This document shows positions 17,052 through 25,562 of a stretch of DNA of 64,000 nt, one piece after another; position 1 is the stretch's first letter; each line of letters begins with the position of its first letter. Both the position numbers and the translations under genes were made by a program. Source of the DNA: Arcicella sp040387735 (lineage in GTDB: Bacteria > Bacteroidota > Bacteroidia > Cytophagales > Spirosomataceae); contig JAZKDE010000024.1 in the NCBI GenBank assembly GCA_040387735.1, positions 1 to 64,000 of the forward strand. Reading direction: 5' to 3'. Below the pieces are notes generated by a model. That model saw only the letters and a program-made list of their open reading frames with translations. It was not told the DNA's origin and searched no databases.

Positions 17052-17348
17052 TTATTTAACTGGTTCAGTACTTGTAGCTGGTTTTGCACCGCCCATTAAG
17101 TCTTGCAAAAATTTCTCAATATCAGGAAATTGCTCTTTTAAAGCGGCTGCTCCTTCCGTTTTCAATTTTTCAAAATATTCCGGAGCTTTGTCAATTGCAC
17201 CTTCGGCTTCGGTTTTCAATTGAGAGGCTTTGTCTTTCAAATCCGCAAGGGTTTTTTCTCCTTCTTCGGTTTGTAAATATTTGTTCAAGGCAACGCCAGC
17301 GGCGGCTCCCAGAAGAAATGTTGCGATATGTTTTGCGTTTACTGGCAT
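17052..17348 (-). CDS. YtxH-like small membrane-anchored protein
   Basis: A 98-residue protein. An N-terminal hydrophobic helix rich in small residues (ATFLLGAAAGVALNKYL, 9-25) is followed by a Lys/Glu-rich amphipathic helix with coiled-coil character (LADLKDKASQLKTEAEGAI). This is the layout of YtxH-domain proteins, often stress-induced in Gram-positives and common but uncharacterised in Bacteroidota. It lies 18 bases after the YpdA-like gene and probably shares its transcript. Confidence 0.65.
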   Translation of the reverse strand: MPVNAKHIATFLLGAAAGVALNKYLQTEEGEKTLADLKDKASQLKTEAEGAIDKAPEYFEKLKTEGAAALKEQFPDIEKFLQDLMGGAKPATSTEPVK

Positions 17349-17366
17349 GGTTTTATGGTTTTAAAT

Positions 17367-18341
17367 TTACGTTAAAAATACAGATTTTTCAGTAATTTTC
17401 TTGATGATTTTCACTGCATGAACCCGTGAATTTTCGATGAACAATGAGTGGGTATTCATCCCTCCGCATATCACTCCTGCGAGGTAAACATTGGGTAGAT
17501 TTGTCTCTTGAGTTTCATCGTCATAAGTGGGTTTCATAATCTCATCGGCAGATAAATCAACCCCAATTTTACGTAAAAAATTAAGGTTTGGTTGATAACC
17601 CGTCATGGCAATTACGTAGTCATTTTCTATCGTTACAATTCCCTCGGGCGTTTTTATATCTATCTCATGCTCACGTATTTCGGCTACTTCAGAATTAAAA
17701 AAAGCTTTAATTGAACCTTCCGAAATTCGATTTTCTATGTCTGGTTTTGCCCAATATTTTACTCGACTTCCAATCTCATTGTGTCTTAAAATCATGGTAA
17801 CATCAGCACCCTTTCGCCAGGTCTCCAAAGCGGCATCAACAGCTGAATTATTGGCTCCAACGACCACTACTTTTTGCAAAGCGTAGAAGTGAGGTTCTTC
17901 GTAATAATGAGTTACTTTCGGAAGATTTTCACCCTCGACATTCATCAAATACGGAATGTCATAAAAACCAGTTGCAATAACGATATGTTTAGTTTCGTAG
18001 TGATTCTTTTTTGTATGAATGGTATAGGATTCTTCGGGTGTTCTCTGAATATTATCTACTTCTTCAAACAATTTGAGGTTCAATTTACGGTGCAAAGCCA
18101 CACGACGATAATACTCCAATGCTTCCGAACGAGTAGGTTTTGCATTATTGGAAACGAAAGGTACATCACCGATTTCCAGACGGTCAGACGTACTGAAAAA
18201 AGTCATGTTTGCTGGATAATTATAAAGCGAATTGACCAAACAGCCTTTTTCCAAAATCAAATAATGAAGTCCTGCTGTTTGTGCTTCGAGTCCACACGCT
18301 AAGCCAATGGGGCCACCCCCGATAATGATTAAATCGTACAT
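17367..18341 (-). CDS. ypdA: YpdA-family flavoprotein (putative bacillithiol disulfide reductase)
   Basis: A 324-residue thioredoxin-reductase-like flavoprotein. It begins MYDLIIIGGGPIGLACGLEA (FAD motif GGGPIG at 8-13), has SLYNYPANMTFFSTSD, HIVIATGFYDIPY, and a second nucleotide motif VVVGANNSAVDAAL; the C-terminus has NVYLAGVICGG. The redox-active CxxC of thioredoxin reductase is absent, as in YpdA/Bdr, which reduces bacillithiol disulfide with NADPH in Firmicutes. That substrate is known for Bacillus and Staphylococcus; for this organism it is inferred. Confidence 0.82.
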   Translation of the reverse strand: MYDLIIIGGGPIGLACGLEAQTAGLHYLILEKGCLVNSLYNYPANMTFFSTSDRLEIGDVPFVSNNAKPTRSEALEYYRRVALHRKLNLKLFEEVDNIQRTPEESYTIHTKKNHYETKHIVIATGFYDIPYLMNVEGENLPKVTHYYEEPHFYALQKVVVVGANNSAVDAALETWRKGADVTMILRHNEIGSRVKYWAKPDIENRISEGSIKAFFNSEVAEIREHEIDIKTPEGIVTIENDYVIAMTGYQPNLNFLRKIGVDLSADEIMKPTYDDETQETNLPNVYLAGVICGGMNTHSLFIENSRVHAVKIIKKITEKSVFLT

Positions 18342-18352
18342 TTTTTGATAAG

Positions 18353-18412
18353 GTAGGACAGCTTTCCAAACTGTCTTTTAGAATTTACAGACAGCTTGGA
18401 AAGCCGTCCTAC
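18353..18412. repeat. 26-base imperfect inverted repeat
   Basis: The arm 18353-18378 (GTAGGACAGCTTTCCAAACT onward) pairs with 18387-18412 at about 23 of 26 positions around an 8-base loop. It lies directly upstream of the YpdA-like start and is separate from the terminator at 18430-18465. It is one of many unrelated palindromes in the gaps of this window. Confidence 0.7.
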
Positions 18413-18429
18413 TTACAAATAAACACAAA

Positions 18430-18465
18430 AAAAATCCCATCAGGTTCATTTCTGATGGGATTTTT
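18430..18465. terminator. terminator hairpin downstream of the GIN gene
   Basis: A perfect 14-base stem, AAAAATCCCATCAG at 18430-18443 with 18452-18465, 8-base loop and T-rich tail. It would end the PadR-PspC-GIN transcript reading leftward. A second small palindrome, CAGATTAAAATCTG (about 18534-18547), lies between it and the GIN stop. Confidence 0.75.
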
Positions 18466-18549
18466 ATAAAGTAGTAAAGGTTTTAATCTGGATTTTTAAA
18501 AACAAGTTAAAAAGCTGAGTTACTCATTTGTTACAGATTAAAATCTGTG

Positions 18550-19263
18550 CTATTCACTCTTGACTGAACTTGCTCCAGAAACGTCAGACTTTACCGAAGG
18601 TTGTCCACGATAACGCAACGATGATGCTCCGCTTGCTTCAACCGTTAATGTTTTGCTTGCATTTACTTTTACCGAACTTGCTCCAGAAATATCCGCATCA
18701 ATATCACGAGCGGGGAAATTATAGCAATTTACCGAACTTGCTCCCGAAACATCAAAATTCATTTTAGAGGTATTTCCGTTCATTTTGATGGATGATGCAC
18801 CCGAACAATCTAAGTTTACTTTGTCCGCTTTGAGGCTGATTTCTGAATTAGCTGCTCCCGAAAATTTAAGAGAGACTTCTTCTAAATCATTAAATCCAGA
18901 GATTTTTGATTTTGTTGCTCCCGAAAAATCTACTTGCTTCAAATTGGGCATTACAATTGTGAAAGCAACTCGTTTACGACTATTATTCCATTTCCAACCG
19001 CCTTTGCTATTGTGGTATTTCGCAATAAGCGTTCCACCATTGATTCTTACTTCTAAGTCTTCAAGGTCTTCAGAACGTTCAGCATCCACGACTACTTTAT
19101 AATTTGAGCCTTGAACTACGTCAATCAAAAAGGCACTTGACATATCCAATTTATCGAAACCTTTCAATTGGAATTCTTTTTTGTTTTGAGCTATTAATTC
19201 GTTTGTAAAAAATAACAAAGTAGTAATAACGAATAAATTTCGGAGGTTGAGTTTCATTTTCAT
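18550..19263 (-). CDS. GIN (DUF2807) domain secreted protein
   Basis: A 237-residue exported protein. The signal peptide (about 1-25) ends ELIAQ. The mature part is a right-handed beta-helix-like GIN/DUF2807 domain with the repeated element SGASSVK/SGAANSE (six or so times) and the closing RYRGQPSVKSDVSGASS. Ser/Gly/Ala-rich rungs with no catalytic motif suggest a structural or sensor role at the envelope. It follows the PspC/GIN gene by 133 bases and shares its C-terminal RYRG(Q/E)PSV motif, so the two look functionally linked. The exact role is not known. Confidence 0.78.
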   Translation of the reverse strand: MKMKLNLRNLFVITTLLFFTNELIAQNKKEFQLKGFDKLDMSSAFLIDVVQGSNYKVVVDAERSEDLEDLEVRINGGTLIAKYHNSKGGWKWNNSRKRVAFTIVMPNLKQVDFSGATKSKISGFNDLEEVSLKFSGAANSEISLKADKVNLDCSGASSIKMNGNTSKMNFDVSGASSVNCYNFPARDIDADISGASSVKVNASKTLTVEASGASSLRYRGQPSVKSDVSGASSVKSE

Positions 19264-19351
19264 ATTGTTTTGAGTTTAGTTATAAGATGCAGGTTTAGAG
19301 GTTAAGGTTGCAAAGGGTTGGAAAAAACTGCAAATCTTTATTCGGAATTTC

Positions 19352-19384
19352 ATGAAAGTCGTCTTGCCAAAGGAAGACTTTCAT
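19352..19384 (-). terminator. possible terminator after the PspC/GIN gene
   Basis: Stem ATGAAAGTC (19352-19360) with GACTTTCAT (19376-19384), 15-base loop that adds a weaker inner pairing. It lies 12 bases past the stop of the 811-residue gene. It lacks a clear T-tract, so read-through into the GIN gene is likely. Confidence 0.4.
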
Positions 19385-19396
19385 AAAATCATGGAT

Positions 19397-21832
19397 CTAT
19401 TCTTTCTCAACCGAGCCACCTTCTTGTACCGAACGACTTACTGAAGGCTCTCCTCGGTAACGAATTTGTGCCGCCCCAGTAGTTTTGGCTTCCATTTTAT
19501 CTTTGACATTTATCTCGGCCGAAGCATTGTCTTTTGCTTCTATTTTAGAGCTAATAGTTTCTAAATCAAAAGCTTGAAGTTTTGAACTACCCGATAATTT
19601 AGCCGTTAGTGAATTGACTGAACCGTTGATTGTTAGTGAATTTACTTCGGATAAATCAACAACGAAATCGTTGCCTGAAAAGTCGTGAATGGAACTTTCT
19701 CCGTTGCCACCTTTCATTGATAAACCTTTTAGTTTCGGCATAGTAATATGAACTTCCAATACTCGATTGTCAAGATGTTCAATGAATAAAGTATTATTTT
19801 TTACTTCGTATTTGAGCTCTCGTAAATTTTCCGTGCCGCCTACTTCAACATTGAATGTATCACCTTGACGGATAATAATATTACACGTTCCACCTTTCGC
19901 ATCGGTTTTTATGTTTTCAAAATTTTTCACGTCCAGTGTTTGAATGGATGTTCCTGTGGTGAAATCATCTTCTCTTTCTTTCTCATCCTCTGCAGGTTTC
20001 AGAATTCTGTTGGTACAAATCAACTCGCCGTCTTTGGTGAATTTCCAAAGCGAACCTTTAAATTTATCACCGTTTGAATCGTCCCAATATTGTCCGTCCA
20101 AAGAGTTGTCAATAAATTCTGCAAAACCACGACTCATCGAGAAAGGTTTTTCATAAGGAATATAAACCTTCATTCTGATGTGTTGGTCACGAAAACGAGC
20201 ATTATCTTTAAATTCCAATCTATCATCAAATCGGAGGAGGGAGTCTTTTTGAATGATATTGTAATTAACTGCAACGGCATTTTGTTCCGCATCTTGTTTG
20301 TCTATTCCACGTCCTTTATAAATTTGTTCTACTTTAACCGTTGTGCCATCGTAGCCAATAATTTCTACTGAAGGCTCCCAATCTTGGTCGAATCCTGTGT
20401 AATTGAGGTCGAATAAAGGTATTTTTGGTTCAATGGTATAGTTTGAAACCTTTTCGATAGAAGCTGTTTTGGCAAAATTTCTTGCGTAACGAACTCCCGT
20501 GTACATCGTCGTCAAAAGTCCTACGATAAATACTCCCAAAGCACTTTGCCAAACTGTTGCGGTAAATAGATTTTTACGAATCACCAATGATAAACCTGCC
20601 CAAGCTATCACAAAAGCAGGAACTGCCGAGGCTAAAAATCCCCCAAAAATCATCAATGGAGAGGCATCACGACCAATTAAACCCACGGGAACATTATTGC
20701 CTAAATATACGTGGGCATTTTCTAATGCGGTTATACCAACGAAAAGAGCGAAGAATAAAGCCACAATTGTTACCACGCCCACAAAGACCATCATTCCGCC
20801 CACAAAAAACTTAGCCGCCGAAACCAAAAATGCTGCAAATGGCCCTAATGCCTTGAAAACCTGTGAGATAATACGAAAAGGGAGGAGCAATAATCTCGTT
20901 AAAGAATCTTCGGGTTTATTTTCAACATTGAATGTTCTTTTGATATTTGACTCTATATTTTCAAGCGTTATTGGTTCGCCTGACATTTGCATTTTGTCGG
21001 TTAATGTTTTTGCTTCGGGAGCTATTGCCCACAAAATCAAATAGATAACAATTCCAGAACCAAATAGAAAAATACTTAGTACCGAGACAAAACGTAACAT
21101 TCCTAAATCCCAACCTGTATAAGAAGCAATTCCACTGACTACGCCGCCCAATACTTTTCCGTCGGGATTACGGTAAAATTTACGGATGCGTTCGTCTTCT
21201 TCCAAATTAGCATTGGCTGGAAATGCAATCCAACAAGCGATATATAAAAAGAAAGTGATTGCCGTTAAAATTCCTGCGGTGATTGGTCCAATTCCTAAGA
21301 ATAAGAATAAAAATGCCAACCGAATCCAAAGTGGGTCAAAACCTAAATTGTGAGCTAAACCAGCACAAACACCACCCAAAAGTTTACGTTTGGTATCACG
21401 GTACAGTTTTTTATGACTTGCACTGTACTTGTATTCATAATTATATTTATACTCGTAATTGTAAGTTCCATCGGCATTGGTTGTGCTTTCGGTACTTGAA
21501 GATTGAGTTGATTCCTTCGTCTCTTTTTTGGTATCACCCGCCATTGCCAAATCTTCATCTTCTTCGATGGCGGCAAAGTCTGAAACTGAACCCATTGAGG
21601 CAATTAAACCCTCAACATCTTCGAGTGAAATAGCTTGTTTTTCTTCGGACTTTTGTTTGTCCCAAAACTTTTCCGCAATTCGAGCCTCAATATCCTCTAC
21701 GATTTCTTTTGAACCTTCATAAGAGGAAAAATATTTCTGAATTGCTTTGAGATAAGCATTTAGTTTATCGAAACCGTCGTCTTCGATGTAAAATAAAATG
21801 CCTGCGATATTGATTGATATGGTCTTTTTCAT
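19397..21832 (-). CDS. PspC-domain membrane protein fused to a GIN (DUF2807) domain
   Basis: An 811-residue protein. Residues about 1-75 are soluble, followed by a Ser/Thr/Glu linker and Tyr/Lys-rich repeats (YNYEYKYNYEYKY). Two PspC domains follow: LYRDTKRKLLGGVCAGLAHN with its helix, then FYRNPDGKVLGGVVSGIASY. Further membrane segments occur at about 330-450, and the C-terminal third is a GIN domain (TFNVEVGGTENLREL, then FVVDLSEVNSLTINGSVNSL) ending RYRGEPSVSRSVQEGGS. PspC proteins sense envelope stress in Proteobacteria. Located between padR and the small GIN gene, it is probably the main PadR-controlled product. Confidence 0.82.
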   Translation of the reverse strand: MKKTISINIAGILFYIEDDGFDKLNAYLKAIQKYFSSYEGSKEIVEDIEARIAEKFWDKQKSEEKQAISLEDVEGLIASMGSVSDFAAIEEDEDLAMAGDTKKETKESTQSSSTESTTNADGTYNYEYKYNYEYKYSASHKKLYRDTKRKLLGGVCAGLAHNLGFDPLWIRLAFLFLFLGIGPITAGILTAITFFLYIACWIAFPANANLEEDERIRKFYRNPDGKVLGGVVSGIASYTGWDLGMLRFVSVLSIFLFGSGIVIYLILWAIAPEAKTLTDKMQMSGEPITLENIESNIKRTFNVENKPEDSLTRLLLLPFRIISQVFKALGPFAAFLVSAAKFFVGGMMVFVGVVTIVALFFALFVGITALENAHVYLGNNVPVGLIGRDASPLMIFGGFLASAVPAFVIAWAGLSLVIRKNLFTATVWQSALGVFIVGLLTTMYTGVRYARNFAKTASIEKVSNYTIEPKIPLFDLNYTGFDQDWEPSVEIIGYDGTTVKVEQIYKGRGIDKQDAEQNAVAVNYNIIQKDSLLRFDDRLEFKDNARFRDQHIRMKVYIPYEKPFSMSRGFAEFIDNSLDGQYWDDSNGDKFKGSLWKFTKDGELICTNRILKPAEDEKEREDDFTTGTSIQTLDVKNFENIKTDAKGGTCNIIIRQGDTFNVEVGGTENLRELKYEVKNNTLFIEHLDNRVLEVHITMPKLKGLSMKGGNGESSIHDFSGNDFVVDLSEVNSLTINGSVNSLTAKLSGSSKLQAFDLETISSKIEAKDNASAEINVKDKMEAKTTGAAQIRYRGEPSVSRSVQEGGSVEKE

Positions 21833-21911
21833 GTCTGTTATTTTTTTCCTTGAAAATTGAACATTGCGTATTGAAAATTGGAAATTCTCTACCCGTCAAA
21901 TTCTCAATTCT

Positions 21912-22268
21912 CTAATTCCCAGATGGATTATGATGATGAAATGAATCTTGAATTATTTGAGTAACAGAGGCTTGGAGGTCGGTCCAGGTTTCCTCAAATT
22001 GAGTCAGAAAGACTTTACCTGTTTCCGTTAAAACATAATATTTTCGGGGCGGACCAGAAACAGACTCTACCCATTTATAATCTAATAATCCAGAGTTTTT
22101 CAGACGAGTCAAGAGCGGATACAATGTTCCTTCCACAACCATAATCTTAGCTGAAGTCAATTCTTCAAGCATATCTGAGGCATAAACTTCTCCTCTCGAA
22201 ATAATGTGCAGGATACAGAATTCCAGAATTCCTTTTCGCATTTGCACTTTGGCGTTTTCTAAATCCAT
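21912..22268 (-). CDS. PadR-family transcriptional regulator
   Basis: A 118-residue winged-helix repressor. It starts MDLENAKVQMRKGILEFCIL, then has ISRGEVYASDMLEELTS, VVEGTLYPLLTRLKNSGLLDYKW, and GPPRKYYVLTETG, all canonical for PadR. The frame can be extended to 22343 through alternative start codons, but the ATG at 22266-22268 fits the family N-terminus. It leads the PspC/GIN operon, the usual Bacteroidota arrangement, and probably represses it and itself. The duplicated site at 22410-22436 is the likely operator. Confidence 0.9.
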   Translation of the reverse strand: MDLENAKVQMRKGILEFCILHIISRGEVYASDMLEELTSAKIMVVEGTLYPLLTRLKNSGLLDYKWVESVSGPPRKYYVLTETGKVFLTQFEETWTDLQASVTQIIQDSFHHHNPSGN

Positions 22269-22409
22269 ATTTTTAATGGTTTTTATGTGAACGGTAATAA
22301 GGTTAAAAGAGTAAAAGTCGAGTTGGGAAAACAAAATAGCCAACCATAATTCTTTGTACGTTCATTAACCTTTAACTCTTTTCATAAGTTAACAATACAA
22401 AGATATAAT

Positions 22410-22436
22410 AAGGTACTATGTAAAGCAAGGTACTAT
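22410..22436. promoter_or_regulatory. candidate PadR operator (phased direct repeat)
   Basis: The decamer AAGGTACTAT occurs at 22410-22419 and again at 22427-22436, a spacing of 17 bases, with the spacer GTAAAGC. It lies about 140 bases upstream of the padR ATG in an otherwise AT-rich promoter region, also upstream of the divergent queE. PadR-controlled genes are commonly autoregulated, so this is the natural operator candidate. Confidence 0.45.
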
Positions 22437-22540
22437 AAGAAAAAAAATATTTTTATGGGATAAATGGCTAAATTTTGGGGGTTAAAGGTTTTTGGTAGGT
22501 TAAAAATTAATCCAAAATAAGAATTCAGCCTTGAATGTAT

Positions 22541-22548
22541 TAATTTTG
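22541..22548 (+). promoter_or_regulatory. candidate -7 promoter box for queE
   Basis: TAATTTTG matches the Bacteroidota -7 consensus TAnnTTTG and lies 20 bases before the queE ATG. No clear -33 TTTG is seen at the usual distance, so support is partial. Confidence 0.3.
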
Positions 22549-22567
22549 TAAATAATTTAGAAACGAT

Positions 22568-23197
22568 ATGATTACTGAAAATATAGATACAATCGTACAG
22601 GCATTGCCAACAATGGAAACCTTTTACACTATTCAAGGTGAAGGATTTCATCAAGGGCGTGCTGCTTATTTTATTCGCCTCGGTGGTTGCGACGTGGGCT
22701 GCCATTGGTGTGATGTTAAAGAATCTTGGGATATGAATGCTCACCCAAAATTGTCTATCAATCAAATCGTTAGCGAAGCCGCTCAACATTTAGGAAGACT
22801 TGCCGTTATCACGGGAGGTGAACCTTTGATGCACAATTTGGATGATTTGACCAATGCTTTACACGCAGCAGGATTTGAAACCAATATCGAAACTTCGGGC
22901 GTATGTGAGCAGGTGACAGGACATTGGGATTGGATTTGTTTTTCTCCTAAAAAATTCAAGAAACCTAATCCTGAAATCTATCCTAAAGCCCACGAATTGA
23001 AGGTAATTATCTTTAATCAGTCGGATTTTGAATGGGCGGAGAGTTTTGCGGCGGTAGTTTCTGAAAATTGTATGCTATATCTGCAACCCGAATGGAGCAG
23101 AATGGAAACGATGTTACCCGAAATAATTGAATACGTAAAAAATAATCCGAAGTGGAGAATTTCATTGCAAGTTCATAAGTTTATGGATATTCCTTAG
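22568..23197 (+). CDS. queE: 7-carboxy-7-deazaguanine synthase
   Basis: A 209-residue radical SAM enzyme for the ring-contraction step of preQ0/queuosine synthesis. The near-N-terminal TIQGEGFHQGRAAYFIRLGG leads into GCDVGCHWCD, with cluster ligands Cys41, Cys45 and Cys48 (CX3CX2C). Then come VITGGEPLMHN, ETSG and WICFSPKKFK. Length is typical for the short QueE type. It is alone on the plus strand; other preQ0 genes are not in the window. A weak hairpin at 23211-23239 may end its transcript. Confidence 0.92.
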   Translation: MITENIDTIVQALPTMETFYTIQGEGFHQGRAAYFIRLGGCDVGCHWCDVKESWDMNAHPKLSINQIVSEAAQHLGRLAVITGGEPLMHNLDDLTNALHAAGFETNIETSGVCEQVTGHWDWICFSPKKFKKPNPEIYPKAHELKVIIFNQSDFEWAESFAAVVSENCMLYLQPEWSRMETMLPEIIEYVKNNPKWRISLQVHKFMDIP

Positions 23198-23210
23198 TGA
23201 TTTTTTTAAT

Positions 23211-23239
23211 GGAAGTCGTTCTTTTAAAAGGCGATTTCC
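23211..23239 (+). terminator. hairpin after queE
   Basis: GGAAGTCGTTCTTTT pairs imperfectly with AAAAGGCGATTTCC at 23226-23239. It lies 14 bases after the queE stop and has no long T-tract. The remainder of the gap up to 23475 shows nothing further that I can name. Confidence 0.4.
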
Positions 23240-23475
23240 GTTAAGAGAAATTGTATAAAATAACGTACCACATTTGACTTGGCTGAACTTCTCGAAAGTT
23301 TATCCCACAATGAAATTCGTTCGTGAAATTCAACGGAAGACACATCCGACAGCGTATTTGTGTAAAGTAGTTTATTTCGAGCAATAACTCAGATACAATC
23401 ATATTTCTTCTCACAATACAACTTCTATCTCATCGTTTATTTGAATTATATCCCAAAATATATTCTCCCAAAACT

Positions 23476-25389
23476 ATGAAATCCATCTTAAAAATAACAT
23501 TATTCTGCTTCATCTGTTCTCTATGCTCTTTCCACTATTCTCTATCACAAGTTCCCCTTTCTTCCAATAATAAAAAAGCCATTGATGCCTACGAAAAGGG
23601 CATAAAAGCACTCCAAGAACGTAATATTGAAACGGCTTTTTCAGAATTTGAAGAAGCGATTGAACGAGATAAATTATTTGCTGAACCTTATTTTCAGTTA
23701 GGGAAACTTTACGAACAAAATAGGCAGTTTGGTAATGCCATTTTGAATTACGAGAAAGCCGTAAACGCTCAAGAAAAAACTTCTGTAACCGAAATTGCCT
23801 CGCAACAAGTGGGTCAATTATATTTGAAAAAAGGAGAATATCAAAAGGCATTAGTATTCTTTGAAAGAGGTTTGCCTGCTGTGGCTCCCAGCAAACAAGC
23901 TCGCTACAAAGCACGGATTGAAAGTTGTAAGTTTGCCATTGAAGCAATAAGTAAACCCTTAATTATCAATCCTTTAGAATTACCCAAAACGGTTAATAAG
24001 TTTCAATCTCAATATTTTCCTGTGTTAACTGCTGACCGTGAAACTCTGATTTATACAGGAAACCAAGACGGCGATGAAAACCTGTATGTTACTTCTATCA
24101 AAGACAAAATTTGGTCGGAACCCATTTCAATTTCTGAGAAAATTAATACCAAAGAAAATGAAGGAACTGCTTCCATTTCTGCCGATGGAAGAACCTTAGT
24201 TTTTACCTCATGCGGAGGAAGAAAAGGCTTCGGTAGTTGTGATTTATTCATTTCTTACAAACAAGGAGACAGTTGGACTTCACCCCAAAATTTGGGTACG
24301 GGCGTAAATTCACCAGAGTGGGAATCTCAACCTTCATTGTCAGCCGATGGCAGGACTTTATATTTTGTTTCGGATAGAAAAGGAAGCCTGGGCAAGCGAG
24401 ATATTTGGATGAGTAAATTGGATTCAACCAATATGTGGGCTAAAGCTACGAACTTGGGGATGCCCATAAATACCTTCGAAGATGACCTTTCACCTTTTAT
24501 TCACGCCAATGGAAAAACGCTTTTTTTCTCGTCGGAAGGACAGGTTGGAATGGGTGGTTTAGATTTGTATTTCACTGAAAATAAGCAAGGTAAATGGACC
24601 AATCCAGAAAATTTAGGTTATCCTTTGAATACTTTTGAAGACCAAGTTGCTTTATTTATCACGGCTGATGGGAAGAAGGCATATTATTCATTGGAACGTG
24701 ACCAAGAGGATAAATATCGCAGAGCAAAAATTGTAGAAATTGACGTTCCAGAAAGCTTACAGGCAAAATTTAAAGCAACCTCTTTCTTGAAAGGTATTGT
24801 TTACGATGCTCAGACAAAGCAAAAACTACAAGCAGATATTGAACTTATTGCTTTGAAAAACAATGAATTAGTTGGGAAAGTAAATTCGGATTCTCAAACT
24901 GGAACTTATACTTCTGTACTCACAAGTGGAGGTGAATATGCTCTTTTTGTCAGTAAAAAAGGTTATTTTTTCAAGAGTTTGAATTTTGATTTTTCTGATA
25001 AAATCGGGTTAGACAAAGTCTTAGATATTGCACTCGAACCCATTAAAAAAGAAGCTAAAGAGATTCTGAATAACATCTTTTTTGACACTGCGAAATGGGA
25101 TTTAAAACCCGAATCAACGACTGAGTTGGATAAATTGGTAGTTCTTCTCAAAACAAATCCCGATTTACCCATCGAAATTTCTGGACATACCGACGACGTT
25201 GGCAAAGATGCAGAAAATTTGATTCTTTCTCAAAAAAGAGCCAAGTCAGTGGTGGAATATTTACTTGGAAAAGGTGTTAATCCTTCGAAAATCAAATCGG
25301 AAGGCTACGGAAAAACACATCCGTATTTGCCGAATACTTCAGAAGAAAATCGAAAACTGAATCGTAGAATTGAGGTTAAGTTTTTGTAG
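23476..25389 (+). CDS. OmpA-family envelope protein with TPR and PD40 repeats
   Basis: A 637-residue secreted protein. The signal peptide ends near residue 25 (HYSLSQ). Residues about 35-155 are TPR-like (AYEKGIKALQERNIETAFSE, AEPYFQLGKLYEQNRQFGNA). Residues 160-430 carry PD40/WD40-like beta repeats with the hallmark LSADGRTLYFVSDRKG and related copies. A carboxypeptidase-regulatory-like segment lies at about 440-515, and the C-terminal OmpA domain from about 530 includes IEISGHTDDVG and NRRIEVKFL. OmpA domains bind peptidoglycan. This architecture is common in Bacteroidota, including gliding and type IX secretion partners (PorE-like), but that link is not shown here. Confidence 0.87.
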   Translation: MKSILKITLFCFICSLCSFHYSLSQVPLSSNNKKAIDAYEKGIKALQERNIETAFSEFEEAIERDKLFAEPYFQLGKLYEQNRQFGNAILNYEKAVNAQEKTSVTEIASQQVGQLYLKKGEYQKALVFFERGLPAVAPSKQARYKARIESCKFAIEAISKPLIINPLELPKTVNKFQSQYFPVLTADRETLIYTGNQDGDENLYVTSIKDKIWSEPISISEKINTKENEGTASISADGRTLVFTSCGGRKGFGSCDLFISYKQGDSWTSPQNLGTGVNSPEWESQPSLSADGRTLYFVSDRKGSLGKRDIWMSKLDSTNMWAKATNLGMPINTFEDDLSPFIHANGKTLFFSSEGQVGMGGLDLYFTENKQGKWTNPENLGYPLNTFEDQVALFITADGKKAYYSLERDQEDKYRRAKIVEIDVPESLQAKFKATSFLKGIVYDAQTKQKLQADIELIALKNNELVGKVNSDSQTGTYTSVLTSGGEYALFVSKKGYFFKSLNFDFSDKIGLDKVLDIALEPIKKEAKEILNNIFFDTAKWDLKPESTTELDKLVVLLKTNPDLPIEISGHTDDVGKDAENLILSQKRAKSVVEYLLGKGVNPSKIKSEGYGKTHPYLPNTSEENRKLNRRIEVKFL

Positions 25390-25464
25390 ATAAAAAGCCT
25401 TAAGTTAGACACAGGTTACAGCGATGAATAGCAATCTACAGCGTTCTCACATTAAATTTACCTT

Positions 25465-25502
25465 AAAAACGGACTCGTCAACCTTGATTAGAGTCCGTTT
25501 TT
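25465..25502 (+). terminator. terminator of the OmpA-family gene
   Basis: A perfect 12-base stem AAAAACGGACTC (25465-25476) with GAGTCCGTTTTT (25491-25502), 14-base loop, ending in a T-tract. It lies 75 bases past the stop. Confidence 0.85.
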
Positions 25503-25515
25503 CTATTTTATTGCC

Positions 25516-25523
25516 TAAATTTG
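25516..25523 (+). promoter_or_regulatory. candidate -7 promoter box for the two-component operon
   Basis: TAAATTTG matches TAnnTTTG and lies 40 bases before the response-regulator ATG, just after the preceding terminator. No good -33 element is visible. Confidence 0.3.
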
Positions 25524-25562
25524 AATTAATGAGAATTAATACGCTATCTCAAAAATAAGCAG

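Noticed and set aside
17874..18302. 142-codon plus-strand ORF
   Set aside because: Fully antisense to the YpdA-like gene, which has clear flavoprotein motifs.
20499..21044. 181-codon plus-strand ORF
   Set aside because: Lies fully antisense to the PspC/GIN gene, has no recognisable motifs, and its composition follows from the complementary membrane-helix codons.
23510..23947. 145-codon minus-strand ORF
   Set aside because: Antisense to the TPR region of the OmpA-family gene; no motif.
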